Origin: an uncultured Collinsella sp.
GTDB taxonomy: Bacteria > Actinomycetota > Coriobacteriia > Coriobacteriales > Coriobacteriaceae
DNA length: 34,835 nt
Assembly (NCBI GenBank): GCA_958423535.1
Contig: CATZRJ010000019.1
Span: 1-34,835 of the forward strand
Reading direction: 5' to 3'
Program-made: the position numbers and the translations under genes
In this document: positions 6,321-15,267 of the stretch, piece after piece
Layout of the letters: every line of letters starts with the position of its first letter
Position numbering within the stretch: the first letter of the stretch is position 1
Notes under the pieces: generated by a model
Database searches by the model: none
What the model saw: the letters and a program-made list of their open reading frames with translations, nothing else
Told to the model about the DNA's origin: nothing

Positions 6321-9300
6321 ATGTCCAACGCACCCACGCACTCTGTCCACAGCGCAATCACAGCAGGATCGCTGCTCCTAGTCCTCTTTTTACTTTTAGG
6401 CTGCATGACACCGGATGCCGCGCTCGCCGTCGACGGTTATGAATCGCTCGGATTCCGCACTATCAGCAATGAATGCGGTCCTTTTGAAGTTGGCAAATAC
6501 GAGGCACAGGATTCTTCGATTGCCTACTGCATGAACCAGGAGCGCTTTGGCCCTAGCACACCGGGCGGACCCTGGCTCACCTACAATCAGGGCTGGGTAT
6601 GGCTCGAAGACGAATTCGCGGCCATCATCTGTCATGGCTACCCCACCGCCACATCCTTTGGCGGGCATAACCTATCCCCCGATCGAGCACGTGCCGCAAC
6701 CCAACTTGCTGTCTGGATGCTCAACGGCACCACCCATACCGACGGATCATTCTCATATACAACCGCCCGGGGCGTCACAGAGAGGGGAAATTTTTCCGGC
6801 GACAATGAGGCCGTTGCCGCAGCGCGCTGGCTCCACGACGGCGCCAAGTCGGGAAGCATTAAAGCCGCACCGCATCGCGCGCGGCGCTATTTGGGAGCTG
6901 TGTCGGGCGGCAGTAAACGTCAAGACATGCTCTACGTGCTCCCGGCCGTCTCCGTATCCTTCCAAAAACAGTCAGCCAACGCCGCCATCACGAGCGAAAA
7001 CGATACCTACAGGCTCGACGGAGCGAGGTTCGACATCTATGAGAGCGTCGGCGACAAGCGTGTCGGCAGCATCCAGATGGACAGCAGCGGTCGCGCGCAG
7101 GCGACACTTTTGCCCAACGCGGCATATTACCTGGTCGAAACCAAAGCTCCGGCGGGTTATATCCCCAGGAGTGACCACATCGCCTTTTCCACCGGCAATG
7201 ACGGCGGGAATGTCGTCATCGATGAGCAGCCCGGTACCATTACCCTGCGCATCGCAAAGGTCGATGCCGCGACAGGGGCAGGCCCTCAAGTCAGCGCGTC
7301 ACTTGCCGGCGCTGAGTTCACCTGCATCTCACAGTCTACCCCGGGCTGGACGCACGCCCTCACGACGGATGAGGACGGCCGGGCAACACTTACCGACATC
7401 CCCCTGGGCACCTTTACCATCTATGAGTCGAGAGCTCCCGAGGGCTATCTGCCCTCCAATGAAACCTGGAGCTACACCATCGGTGCCGATCAGCTCGGAG
7501 ACGCGGGCGTCGTTGAGCTCGAGCGCCGCATCCCCAACATCCCCATCGCTTTTGACCTCGAGATTTCAAAGTTCAAGGACTACGGCAATAGCGATGGGTC
7601 TGGTATAGAGCAGCCGGCGGAAGGCGTGGTCTTTGAAGTGGTAAGCAACACTTCGCAGCGGGTTGTTGGAACGCTGACCACCAATATCTACGGCTTCGCA
7701 TCGACCAAAGACCAGGCTGGAGCATGGTTTGGCGCAGGAGAGCGCCCCGATGGCGCCAGCGGAACCATACCGTATGACCGTGCCGGCTACACCGTTCGCG
7801 AGGTTGCCGGCACCGTGCCCGACGGCTTTAAGCAGGCAGGGGAATGGACTATCACGGCAGAGCAGATCTCGGACGGCACAGAGCTTCAGTACATCGTAGA
7901 CAACCACGCCCTGTCGACACATCTTCAAATCGTGAAGCGCGATGCTCAGACCGGCAACGCCGTACCACTCGCCGGGTTCACCTTTCAGCTGCTCAATGGC
8001 AACCGTGAGCCCATCTCGCAAACATCCTGGCATCCCGCCCATACCGTTATGAATACCTTTACAACCGATGAAACCGGCACCGTCACCCTGCCCGAATCGC
8101 TTAACCCGGGCACGTATTACATTCGAGAGACTTCCGCCAAGGAACCGTATCTTGTTGGAGAAGATCTAGAGATAACGATTCCCGCCGACACGAACTTAAC
8201 GCCCGTCGCGGTCGCCTCGTTTTGCGACGACGCGGCAACGGGAAACATCGAGATCGTTAAGAACGATACCGTAGACGGACACGCCCTTGCCGGCGCTGTT
8301 TTTGATATCCGCGCCGCGGGCGATATCGTGCGCCCCGACGGCAGCATTGTTGCCCTGGACGGCGAAACCGTCACCACCGTCACGACCGACGAGCGGGGAT
8401 TTGCGTGCGCAAATCATCTTTCGCTGGGGTACGGAACTGCCATCTATGAGGTTATTGAGGTACAGGCACCCGAAGGATACCTGCTCGACCAAAGCGTCCA
8501 CACCGTCGAGCTGTCGTATGCCGGTCAGGAAACACCCGTGATCAATGCGCACCTCGATGTTTCTAACGACTACACCAAAATCGACATCTCCAAAGTAGAT
8601 TTGACCGGCAAACAAGAAGTGGAAGGCGCCAAGCTCTCCCTCCACGGTGCCGACGGAACCGAAATTGACGCTTGGACCTCCTCTGACAAACCGCATCGCA
8701 TCGAGCATCTTTTGCCCGGCACCTACACCCTGTGCGAAGCGATGTCCCCGCGCACCTACGACCTTGCCGAAGACATGACGTTTGAAATTAAAGCGACGGG
8801 AGAAGTGCAGACGGTGACCATGAAGGACACACCCATCGAGATCGCGGGCAGAGTCGACAAACGGCAAGAGATTGCCCACCCTATCGGTAAGGGTCTCGTC
8901 GCCAACGGCGATGGCAAAAACCGGGCCGTGACACAATCCGATACGGACGGCTCCTTCTCCTATACGATTGATGCTAAAAATGAGTCGAATACCTGGGTTG
9001 ATGAATTCACCATCACCGACGAACTCGAATGCGCCAAGGACGGCGCTGCCAGACTCATCGCCATCGAAACCCCTGTCGCGGCCGGGGACTTCGACGGTCT
9101 TTGCAACGTGTGGTATCGAACGTCTCCAGCGGGAGGTACCGATACGGGCGAACAGGTCAATGCAACGCTCAGCGACGGGCATGACAACCCCTGGCTCAAA
9201 ACGGACGAGGTCAAAAAGCTCCTAGGTGACGATTTGCGCATGGTCGATTACGGCGACTGGCATCTTTGGAAAGCAGATATTCCAACAACGGAGTCGGTCA

Positions 9301-9752
9301 CCCTCGAGGCAAAAGAGCTCGCTCTTTTGGACGACACCGCCGTCACGGGCATTCGTCTTGAGTACGGGGCTGTATCGGCCGATTTCACGACAAGAGGCGC
9401 TGCAGAATCTTGGACCCGCGAGGACCTCAAAGACGAGCATGATGACCTTGATGATGTGGGCACCGTCCTTGACTCGGATATTCACGGCGCCGTCATCCAC
9501 ATGCAGGCCGCGTCGTCTTACACGCCCCAGACCGCACTCGCCAACAGCGCTCGCGTTGACCTCTGTCGCAATGGCGGCGGCAGCAACCTTGAATCGCATG
9601 ACGAGGATCGCGTCATCCAGCGATGCGCCCTGCCGCAAGATTTACCAGCAACGGGTTCCGTTCCCATCGCCGCCTGCCTCACCGCCTTCATGACCTCCGG
9701 CGCCGCGGCAATCTGGTTTGCCCATCTAAAGCTGGCGTCGAAACGTCGCTGA
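6321..9752 (+). CDS. Thioester/SpaA-repeat LPxTG surface adhesin
   Basis: Surface protein of 1143 residues. The signal peptide has a hydrophobic core (about 15-28) and probable cleavage after AALA36; an LLGC at 25-28 resembles a lipobox but is less likely given the C-terminal anchor. An N-terminal thioester domain follows, with candidate bond residues Cys70 (YCMNQ) and Gln128 in the TQLAVW motif; such domains attach covalently to host ligands. Six SpaA/Cna-B-like domains come next (about 205-845), each opening with a Lys strand (for example LRIAKVD, IEIVKND) and most closing with a Glu box (VETKAPAGY, YESRAPEGY, IEVQAPEGY) for isopeptide bonds. A non-repeat domain (about 850-1100) precedes LPATG (1108-1112), a hydrophobic stretch and a KRR tail for sortase anchoring. 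AAGGAG precedes ATG 6321. No sortase is nearby, so a housekeeping sortase elsewhere is implied. Confidence 0.92.
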   Translation: MSNAPTHSVHSAITAGSLLLVLFLLLGCMTPDAALAVDGYESLGFRTISNECGPFEVGKYEAQDSSIAYCMNQERFGPSTPGGPWLTYNQGWVWLEDEFAAIICHGYPTATSFGGHNLSPDRARAATQLAVWMLNGTTHTDGSFSYTTARGVTERGNFSGDNEAVAAARWLHDGAKSGSIKAAPHRARRYLGAVSGGSKRQDMLYVLPAVSVSFQKQSANAAITSENDTYRLDGARFDIYESVGDKRVGSIQMDSSGRAQATLLPNAAYYLVETKAPAGYIPRSDHIAFSTGNDGGNVVIDEQPGTITLRIAKVDAATGAGPQVSASLAGAEFTCISQSTPGWTHALTTDEDGRATLTDIPLGTFTIYESRAPEGYLPSNETWSYTIGADQLGDAGVVELERRIPNIPIAFDLEISKFKDYGNSDGSGIEQPAEGVVFEVVSNTSQRVVGTLTTNIYGFASTKDQAGAWFGAGERPDGASGTIPYDRAGYTVREVAGTVPDGFKQAGEWTITAEQISDGTELQYIVDNHALSTHLQIVKRDAQTGNAVPLAGFTFQLLNGNREPISQTSWHPAHTVMNTFTTDETGTVTLPESLNPGTYYIRETSAKEPYLVGEDLEITIPADTNLTPVAVASFCDDAATGNIEIVKNDTVDGHALAGAVFDIRAAGDIVRPDGSIVALDGETVTTVTTDERGFACANHLSLGYGTAIYEVIEVQAPEGYLLDQSVHTVELSYAGQETPVINAHLDVSNDYTKIDISKVDLTGKQEVEGAKLSLHGADGTEIDAWTSSDKPHRIEHLLPGTYTLCEAMSPRTYDLAEDMTFEIKATGEVQTVTMKDTPIEIAGRVDKRQEIAHPIGKGLVANGDGKNRAVTQSDTDGSFSYTIDAKNESNTWVDEFTITDELECAKDGAARLIAIETPVAAGDFDGLCNVWYRTSPAGGTDTGEQVNATLSDGHDNPWLKTDEVKKLLGDDLRMVDYGDWHLWKADIPTTESVTLEAKELALLDDTAVTGIRLEYGAVSADFTTRGAAESWTREDLKDEHDDLDDVGTVLDSDIHGAVIHMQAASSYTPQTALANSARVDLCRNGGGSNLESHDEDRVIQRCALPQDLPATGSVPIAACLTAFMTSGAAAIWFAHLKLASKRR

Positions 9753-9758
9753 CGCAAT

Positions 9759-9796
9759 AAAAAGAGGCGAGCCCGTCTCCCGGCTCGCCTCTTTTT
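9759..9796. terminator. Bidirectional terminator after the adhesin
   Basis: An 11-bp stem (AGAGGCGAGCC with GGCTCGCCTCT), with A-run before and T-run after, serves the plus-strand adhesin and could also stop the converging minus-strand gene. Confidence 0.85.
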
Positions 9797-9813
9797 CGTG
9801 CATGGCGAAATGG

Positions 9814-10032
9814 CTATTCCCCAGATGCAGACCCACCGTCGATGAGCGCTTGTTCGGACTCGGAGATGCCATCGGCTCCCAAACTCTGCTCGTGCTCCAC
9901 TTCTTCGCTAATCGTGGACTCGGGCGTTGAGCCTTTAACACCCACGATATACGCGGCCCCGAAACCAAGGGCAATGGCGATCAGGGCCAAGATGAGATAG
10001 ATGGGCCAGTGGCGCTTGATGTACGAAAACAC
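9814..10032 (-). CDS. Small single-pass membrane protein
   Basis: 72 residues, function not recognised. The basic N-terminus (MFSYIKRHWP) is followed by one membrane helix (about residues 11-31, ending GAAYIVGV) and an acidic, Ser/Glu-rich tail of about 40 residues that would face outside by the positive-inside rule. The start is GTG 10032, supported by AAGGAG four bases upstream. The gene follows the M28-like gene by 21 bases on the same strand, so the two are probably co-transcribed; a membrane partner role is possible but only inferred. Confidence 0.72.
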   Translation of the reverse strand: MFSYIKRHWPIYLILALIAIALGFGAAYIVGVKGSTPESTISEEVEHEQSLGADGISESEQALIDGGSASGE

Positions 10033-10053
10033 GCAGACTCCTTAGAGGTCAAC

Positions 10054-13000
10054 CTACGAACGACGAATGACCTCGGTCACGACCTCGGACACCGTAGCGA
10101 TATTTGTCGGATTGACGTTGTGCGGCAGATCGTCCTCGGTGTAAGCGCACGCCAGACGCGGACCGTCAACGCCGGCAATGGTAAGGGCGCGTCGGCTTGC
10201 CTCGAGAGCAGCATAGGCATCGGTCTTGGCATAGGGCATCTCAAATGCACCGCAATCGACATGGAACGACTTGCACACCTTGTTGACCAAGTTCATGATG
10301 CGTCGGTCACCCTTGAGCAGCTGCTGCTCGCCCTCGACCGTCACGACCGAAAGCCTACCGGCACCAATGGACTCAAGGTTGATAAAGAACACGCCGCGGA
10401 GCTTGTCGCGATGCGCGGCCAGGAACGCCTTCATGCCGGCGCCGTCGCAATCGGAAGCGCCTGTAGCCACAAACCAGATGTCGTGGCCAAGCAGCTCGTC
10501 ATCGCCCATGGAGGCAACGGCAGCGAGCATATCCTCGGCGGAAGCTCCATCGGAAGACGTGGCACCGCCCTTCCAGCCGTCGTCGTCATCCTCGAAGTTA
10601 TCCCACGAGCCGATACCGCGACCAGACTTCTTGGCGTCGTAATCATCCTCGACACCAAGCCAATCGCTCATGCTGTCCTGCTCGTTTTTCTTTTTGCGAC
10701 CGAACAGACCGCCCAAGCCGCGCTTTTGCGGCTTGGCGGCCGGAGCGGCAGGAGCCGAGATAGTCTCAAGCGGCTGAACATCCGAGGTGGCCGGCATGGG
10801 AGGAACAACCGGAGCCGATATGGGCTCGGGACCCTGTGCCGTCGCGAAGGGATCGTTAACCTGAGCCGAGGGGTCGGGAAGGTCGAACAGCGAGGTGCGC
10901 GAGGCGACATTGGCCTGCTGCATCGATGGCATCGAGGGATCGGGGACCGAGGCCAGCGGAGACGCAGAGGGCATGGGAGCCGGCGCGGATGCCGGGTCGG
11001 GAACGTTCATGTTCGGGCGCGGCGACACCTGAGACGAAATCTGAGCCATCAGAGAATCGACCGTCTCGGTCTGCGACGGAGTAACGTTGGCAACCGTAGC
11101 GCTGGGATCACTCGGCGCGGGCATGGTGAAGATCTGCGTAGAGTAGGGCCTCGACTCATCCGCCTGCGGAGCTTCGGGGGCCACGGGCTCAGGCTCTTGC
11201 TCGGAGCTGTCCGCAGCGACCTGTTCCGCCACAGATTGATCCTCGACCGTATCGGGCGCAGCGGGCTCGTCCTCGACAGGAGCGGAAAGGGGCTCGGCGA
11301 TAGCGGTGCCCTGCTTCTCAAACGTCATCGTGGCATCAAACGACACAGTGCTGTCGACCGGCTGTTGGGTTTCGAAAGTCGCCGTCTCCCCGGCAACATC
11401 CGCAGGCGAAGGCTGCGGCGCCTCGAAAGACGTCGTGGCGTCGGCAACATCAACAGATACCGGCTGCTCGGCGGCGTTTTGCTCAAATTCCTGTGCCGCG
11501 CGCTCGCGCTCGGCCTCGGCCGCCTGTTGCTTGGCTGCAGCCTCGCGCGCGGCTGCCTCGCGGGCAGCAGCGCGCTTTTCCTCAAAGTCGTCAACGAGTT
11601 TCTTGCCCTTTTCGAATGCCCCCTTAAAGAAATGGGAGGCGCTGGCACCGATCGAAGAAAACGCGGAAGCGATATCGGCATGGGGCGTCGTCACCGGAAG
11701 CTCGGCAGAAAAATCGGTGTCGCTCTCGTAGGACACATGCTGCGGATACGCATCGTAGTCGTCCTCGGTATTATCGAGCTCCTCGGGCGCCGGGGCAGGC
11801 GCCATGACGTCCAGACCGGCTGCGGAATCGATAGCAGTCTCCGTATCGGCTTCCGTCTCGATGGCATTGGCCTCATCGGGCTGCGCAGCCACGACCGGAT
11901 CGGGCTGGGGCGCGGGCTCGAATGTCGGCTCCTCGCCCTCTTCGTAATCGAGCGTACAGGACTCGGGAAGCATTCCCAGGGCACGGATGGCATCCGAGCC
12001 AAACCGGATGTTACCGGCGGCATTGCGATAAAGCTTGGGCTCGGGCTCGGCCTGCTCGGCCGCGGCAGGCTCCTCTGCCGACTCGGCAGCGGACTCGTCT
12101 GCAACGGGCTCCTCGGCCGGAATATCTTGGACCTGGGACTCGGGTGCAATGACGCCAATCAGGGTCTCGTCGGCAGAAGCACCTTCGAATCCATCGATTT
12201 GCTCATCAAAAGCCTCGCCCTGCTCACCCTCGGGAGCGACCGGCTGGCCATACTCATCCTCGGTATAGGCAGGCTCTTCGTACTCGATGGTATTGCCGTA
12301 ATCGTTTTGCTGCTGGGCCGCGGCGTACTCGGCTGCCGCGCGCGCCATCTCCTCGGCGCGACGCTTCTGCTCGCCAAAATACGTGTCAAACGGAATATCG
12401 TCAGGGAACTCGTTCTCACCCTGATAGGGGGCGACGTTATCCATGACACCCAGCATGGCGGCAACAGAGGACTTGTTGCAAACCGAGCCGGACGTGTAGG
12501 GAAGGACAAAACGATTGGAAATGATATTGGCGGCATTGGCGAGCGCCACGAGGGAGGCAAGGATCGCGACAATCCACAGCAGGACCTTCAACGCGCCGGG
12601 AAGCGGCAAGATGCGCAGGATGGCAATAGCCGCGGGAGCAATCGTGGCAATCGGGAGCAATTTGGCGATCAGCGCTCGGTACGGCGCATAGGGCTCGCGA
12701 GCGAGCAGTTCGGCGCGCGGGGAGTCATAGTGCGCGACGACGACAACCGGGCGATTGCGCGGAGAGGCAAGCGGACCAGAGGCCTTGTGATAGGCGATGA
12801 CATTTTGGCTCACGCCCGTCTTGCCCAGGCGCGAGATCACGGGGCGCCCGGTTCGCTCGAGCACATAGAGCACGGCTCCGACAATGGCCAACAGGGTGCC
12901 GACTAAGCCGATACCGCCACCGATGCCCATAAGCAGGGCACCGGCAAATGCCAGAATGCCCGTAACGGCAAACGCCATCCTGCTCGGCGCGGGAGCATTA

Positions 13001-13143
13001 AACTCCTGCACCTCGGGATCAAAGCCGTGGTTGCGGAAAATTTGAGCGATATCTTCGGCGGCCAAGCGCTCTTCTTCGCTGCACGCCGGCGTGATGCCAG
13101 TGTTCTGCAGCAGGTGGTTAATATAGTTCTGGGTGTTCGCCAT
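10054..13143 (-). CDS. Membrane protein with degenerate M28 peptidase fold split by a long disordered insert
   Basis: 1029 residues. An M28-like N-terminal helix region (1-50) precedes two membrane helices (about 56-95). The first M28 metal motif is VVVAHYDSP (His138, Asp140). Two more membrane helices follow (about 162-206), then SVCNKSSVAAMLGV, which aligns with the usual ANDNASGVAALLEL but has Cys where the bridging Asp should be. Residues about 245-885 are acidic, Ala/Pro/Glu/Ser-rich and probably disordered, with one Ala/Glu/Arg coiled-coil-like stretch. The fold resumes at DIWFVATGASDCDGAG, where the Glu-Glu pair of M28 is Ser-Asp, then INLESIGAG and KTDAYAAL, where the last His ligand is Ala. 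Peptidase activity is therefore doubtful. ATG 13143 with GGAG upstream is chosen; an upstream frame extension is not protein-like. Confidence 0.75.
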   Translation of the reverse strand: MANTQNYINHLLQNTGITPACSEEERLAAEDIAQIFRNHGFDPEVQEFNAPAPSRMAFAVTGILAFAGALLMGIGGGIGLVGTLLAIVGAVLYVLERTGRPVISRLGKTGVSQNVIAYHKASGPLASPRNRPVVVVAHYDSPRAELLAREPYAPYRALIAKLLPIATIAPAAIAILRILPLPGALKVLLWIVAILASLVALANAANIISNRFVLPYTSGSVCNKSSVAAMLGVMDNVAPYQGENEFPDDIPFDTYFGEQKRRAEEMARAAAEYAAAQQQNDYGNTIEYEEPAYTEDEYGQPVAPEGEQGEAFDEQIDGFEGASADETLIGVIAPESQVQDIPAEEPVADESAAESAEEPAAAEQAEPEPKLYRNAAGNIRFGSDAIRALGMLPESCTLDYEEGEEPTFEPAPQPDPVVAAQPDEANAIETEADTETAIDSAAGLDVMAPAPAPEELDNTEDDYDAYPQHVSYESDTDFSAELPVTTPHADIASAFSSIGASASHFFKGAFEKGKKLVDDFEEKRAAAREAAAREAAAKQQAAEAERERAAQEFEQNAAEQPVSVDVADATTSFEAPQPSPADVAGETATFETQQPVDSTVSFDATMTFEKQGTAIAEPLSAPVEDEPAAPDTVEDQSVAEQVAADSSEQEPEPVAPEAPQADESRPYSTQIFTMPAPSDPSATVANVTPSQTETVDSLMAQISSQVSPRPNMNVPDPASAPAPMPSASPLASVPDPSMPSMQQANVASRTSLFDLPDPSAQVNDPFATAQGPEPISAPVVPPMPATSDVQPLETISAPAAPAAKPQKRGLGGLFGRKKKNEQDSMSDWLGVEDDYDAKKSGRGIGSWDNFEDDDDGWKGGATSSDGASAEDMLAAVASMGDDELLGHDIWFVATGASDCDGAGMKAFLAAHRDKLRGVFFINLESIGAGRLSVVTVEGEQQLLKGDRRIMNLVNKVCKSFHVDCGAFEMPYAKTDAYAALEASRRALTIAGVDGPRLACAYTEDDLPHNVNPTNIATVSEVVTEVIRRS

Positions 13144-13340
13144 ATGCGCTCCACATCCATAATCCGACAAATAGGCCCAATGTATGCACATTAGAACCGT
13201 ATATAGTCGAAAGTATACCCCGAGCGGGCGCAAACGGCCGAATTCTGGACATCTTAACGCCCCAAGCGGACAAGGATATAGCCTAATCTCCATATCGGAC
13301 TAAAATCATGGCATCAGACACCTTCCCATGCGAGGATTCT

Positions 13341-14363
13341 ATGACGGCAAGCAATACAACCGTAACGAATAAAAAGGGGGCGCCGGGGCCCGGTTTCGAC
13401 AAGACCGCCCAGCGCATCCTCAATCTGTTCTTTGTCCTTAACAGCTCTCCCGAGCCATTGACCACAGAGCAAATTGTCCTGGATTCCGATCTTGGCTATG
13501 GATCGGGCAATATCGACTCGGACAAGCGCAAGTTTCGCCGCGATCGCGAAAAACTCCTCGAACGCGGAATCACGATCAAGGAAGTTCGCGCAGCAGGCGC
13601 CCAAGAAACCGAAGAAAGCGCGTGGACCATCGATCGCGAGCACACGTTTGCGGCCGGTGGCCTCATCACCGCAGACGACGCGGACATCTTGCTCGACGCT
13701 ATCGACCAGACCCTTGCGACCGGTTCGGCCGCGTTTGCCACGCCGCTTGCAGACATACGCTCCAAGATCGCCTACCTCACTGGCGCATCGACCGCAGAAG
13801 AGCCTCCCGCCCGTCGCTCACCCGCCGTCGATGCGGTGTGGAGCGCTTTTGCCGAACGCTGCGCACTGCGTTTTTTGTATCAAAACGGGCGTGGAGAGCA
13901 AAAAGAGCGCACCGCCTGCGTGTACGGTATGTTCGAGCACGAGGGCGTGGCGTATTTTTGCGGACTCGACAACGCCACCGATGAAATCAGGACGTTTCGC
14001 TGCGACCGTATCGTTCGCGCATGGCGCCCCTCGAAGGCCTACTCCATCCCCGCCGACTTTAACCTGAACGATCGCCTGTTCTTCGAGTTTGATTTTGCCG
14101 ATTGCAAGCCCGTTATGGCGACCTTTTCGTTTGCCCCGCAAGCCCAGGCCGACATGGTCAGCGGCCTAACGCGCGGTCGCGGGGAGCTCACGCACACCGA
14201 AGAGGGTTGGACCTGGACCGTCGGCGTGCGCGACCTTAATGCCGCTGCCTCGTTTTGTATGGAGCACGCCATGGACGGCATGAGACCCGTTGCCCCCGAT
14301 GCACTTAAACTGGCGTGGAACCACCTCATCGAAAGGACGGTGCACGAGCATGCCCGCGCGTAA
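13341..14363 (+). CDS. WYL-domain transcriptional regulator, first of tandem pair
   Basis: 340 residues. An N-terminal winged-helix region (AQRILNLFFVLNSSPEPLTT, then an SDKRKFRRDREKL helix) is followed by a WYL-type ligand domain. The domain includes CALRFLYQNGRGEQKERT, VYGMFEHEGVAYFCG and FRCDRIVRAW, with the usual WYL tripeptide replaced (YFC). The C-terminal extension (FSFAPQAQADMVSG onward) matches the WCX region. ATG 13341 has GAGG seven bases upstream; ATG 13308 in frame has none. It overlaps the second WYL gene by 14 bases. Adjacent WYL pairs in Actinomycetota include PafB/PafC, DNA-damage regulators; assigning this pair to that role is inference from arrangement only. Confidence 0.85.
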   Translation: MTASNTTVTNKKGAPGPGFDKTAQRILNLFFVLNSSPEPLTTEQIVLDSDLGYGSGNIDSDKRKFRRDREKLLERGITIKEVRAAGAQETEESAWTIDREHTFAAGGLITADDADILLDAIDQTLATGSAAFATPLADIRSKIAYLTGASTAEEPPARRSPAVDAVWSAFAERCALRFLYQNGRGEQKERTACVYGMFEHEGVAYFCGLDNATDEIRTFRCDRIVRAWRPSKAYSIPADFNLNDRLFFEFDFADCKPVMATFSFAPQAQADMVSGLTRGRGELTHTEEGWTWTVGVRDLNAAASFCMEHAMDGMRPVAPDALKLAWNHLIERTVHEHARA

Positions 14364-15267
14364 ACTCACCAGCGAGCAAAGGCTCTCGCGTGCGATTGAC
14401 ATCATGGAGGCCCTCTACGCTGCCGGTGAGACCGGTATGACACGAGGGGATATCTGCAGCCGTTTTGATATCACGGGTGCGGCGCTCGACGAAATTATCG
14501 ATATCGTCTCGACCCTCGCTGACCGTGAGTCGGGCGCACGCATCATCTGCGAACGCCACGGCGAGTGCATCATCCTGACAGGCGATGCGGGGCGTGTGCT
14601 GCCCTTGCGCCTAAGTGCCGCCGAAGGTGCCGTGCTCAACCACGAACTCGAATCGATGGGAATCGACTCTCGGGCAGCAGAGCGTATCCGACACGCCCTC
14701 CTACCCGAGAAACTCGGCTACAACCAGCGCGTCGTCGATACCGTTGCCCGAGGATCGCACTGGCAACAGCTGAACTGCGCGATTCAAGACGGCGTTCGAT
14801 GCCGCATCATCTACCGTTCGATGGACGACACACGGCCGCGTGAGCGTCTCATCGACCCCCTGCGCATCGCGACGCATGGCGACCAAACATATCTGATTGC
14901 CTGGGATGTCGAAGTTGATGCGCAGCGCTCCTACCGCATGGACAAAATCGAAGGCCTTGCCCTTACCGACGATTCTGTGGAGCGCCACACATCCGCGTCC
15001 TTGTCCCTCCACGAATCCCTTTCCCAAGCGGAGCAGAGCGCAAAACTCCTCATGCCGCTCGACATGGCAGAGCGCCTAGACTGGGCCGGCATCATGTCGA
15101 TTGAGCCAAACGGGGCAGACATGGCGACGGTGACCGTGCGTTATGGGTCAGAGCACTGGCTGTTCTGCCAGGTAATCGCAGCGGGCGGAGCCATCCGCAT
15201 ACTGGATGACCCCGCCTCGGCAAAGCGTCTATGCGATATGGCGAAGAGCCTGACCTGCCCGCTTTAA
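14350..15267 (+). CDS. WYL-domain transcriptional regulator, second of tandem pair
   Basis: 305 residues. The N-terminal helix-turn-helix region (EQRLSRAIDIMEALY, TRGDICSRFDITGAALDEII) is followed by a WYL domain (VRCRIIYRSMDDTRPRERLI, then DPLRIATHGDQTYLIAWDV, where YLI stands at the WYL tripeptide). SYRMDKIEGLAL is the typical RxFRLDRI-like strand, and a WCX-like C-terminus follows. ATG 14350 lies inside the end of the first gene, with AAAGGACGG upstream, so translation is probably coupled and the two may act as a heterodimer, as PafBC does. Its stop overlaps the stop of the convergent dinG-like gene in the shared TTAA. Confidence 0.85.
   Translation: MPARKLTSEQRLSRAIDIMEALYAAGETGMTRGDICSRFDITGAALDEIIDIVSTLADRESGARIICERHGECIILTGDAGRVLPLRLSAAEGAVLNHELESMGIDSRAAERIRHALLPEKLGYNQRVVDTVARGSHWQQLNCAIQDGVRCRIIYRSMDDTRPRERLIDPLRIATHGDQTYLIAWDVEVDAQRSYRMDKIEGLALTDDSVERHTSASLSLHESLSQAEQSAKLLMPLDMAERLDWAGIMSIEPNGADMATVTVRYGSEHWLFCQVIAAGGAIRILDDPASAKRLCDMAKSLTCPL

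Noticed and set aside
10009..12906. 965-codon open frame opposite the M28-like gene
   Set aside because: Its product is a Gly/Arg/Leu-rich low-information sequence typical of the reverse frame of a GC-rich gene; no domain or ribosome site. The minus-strand gene has clear M28 motifs.
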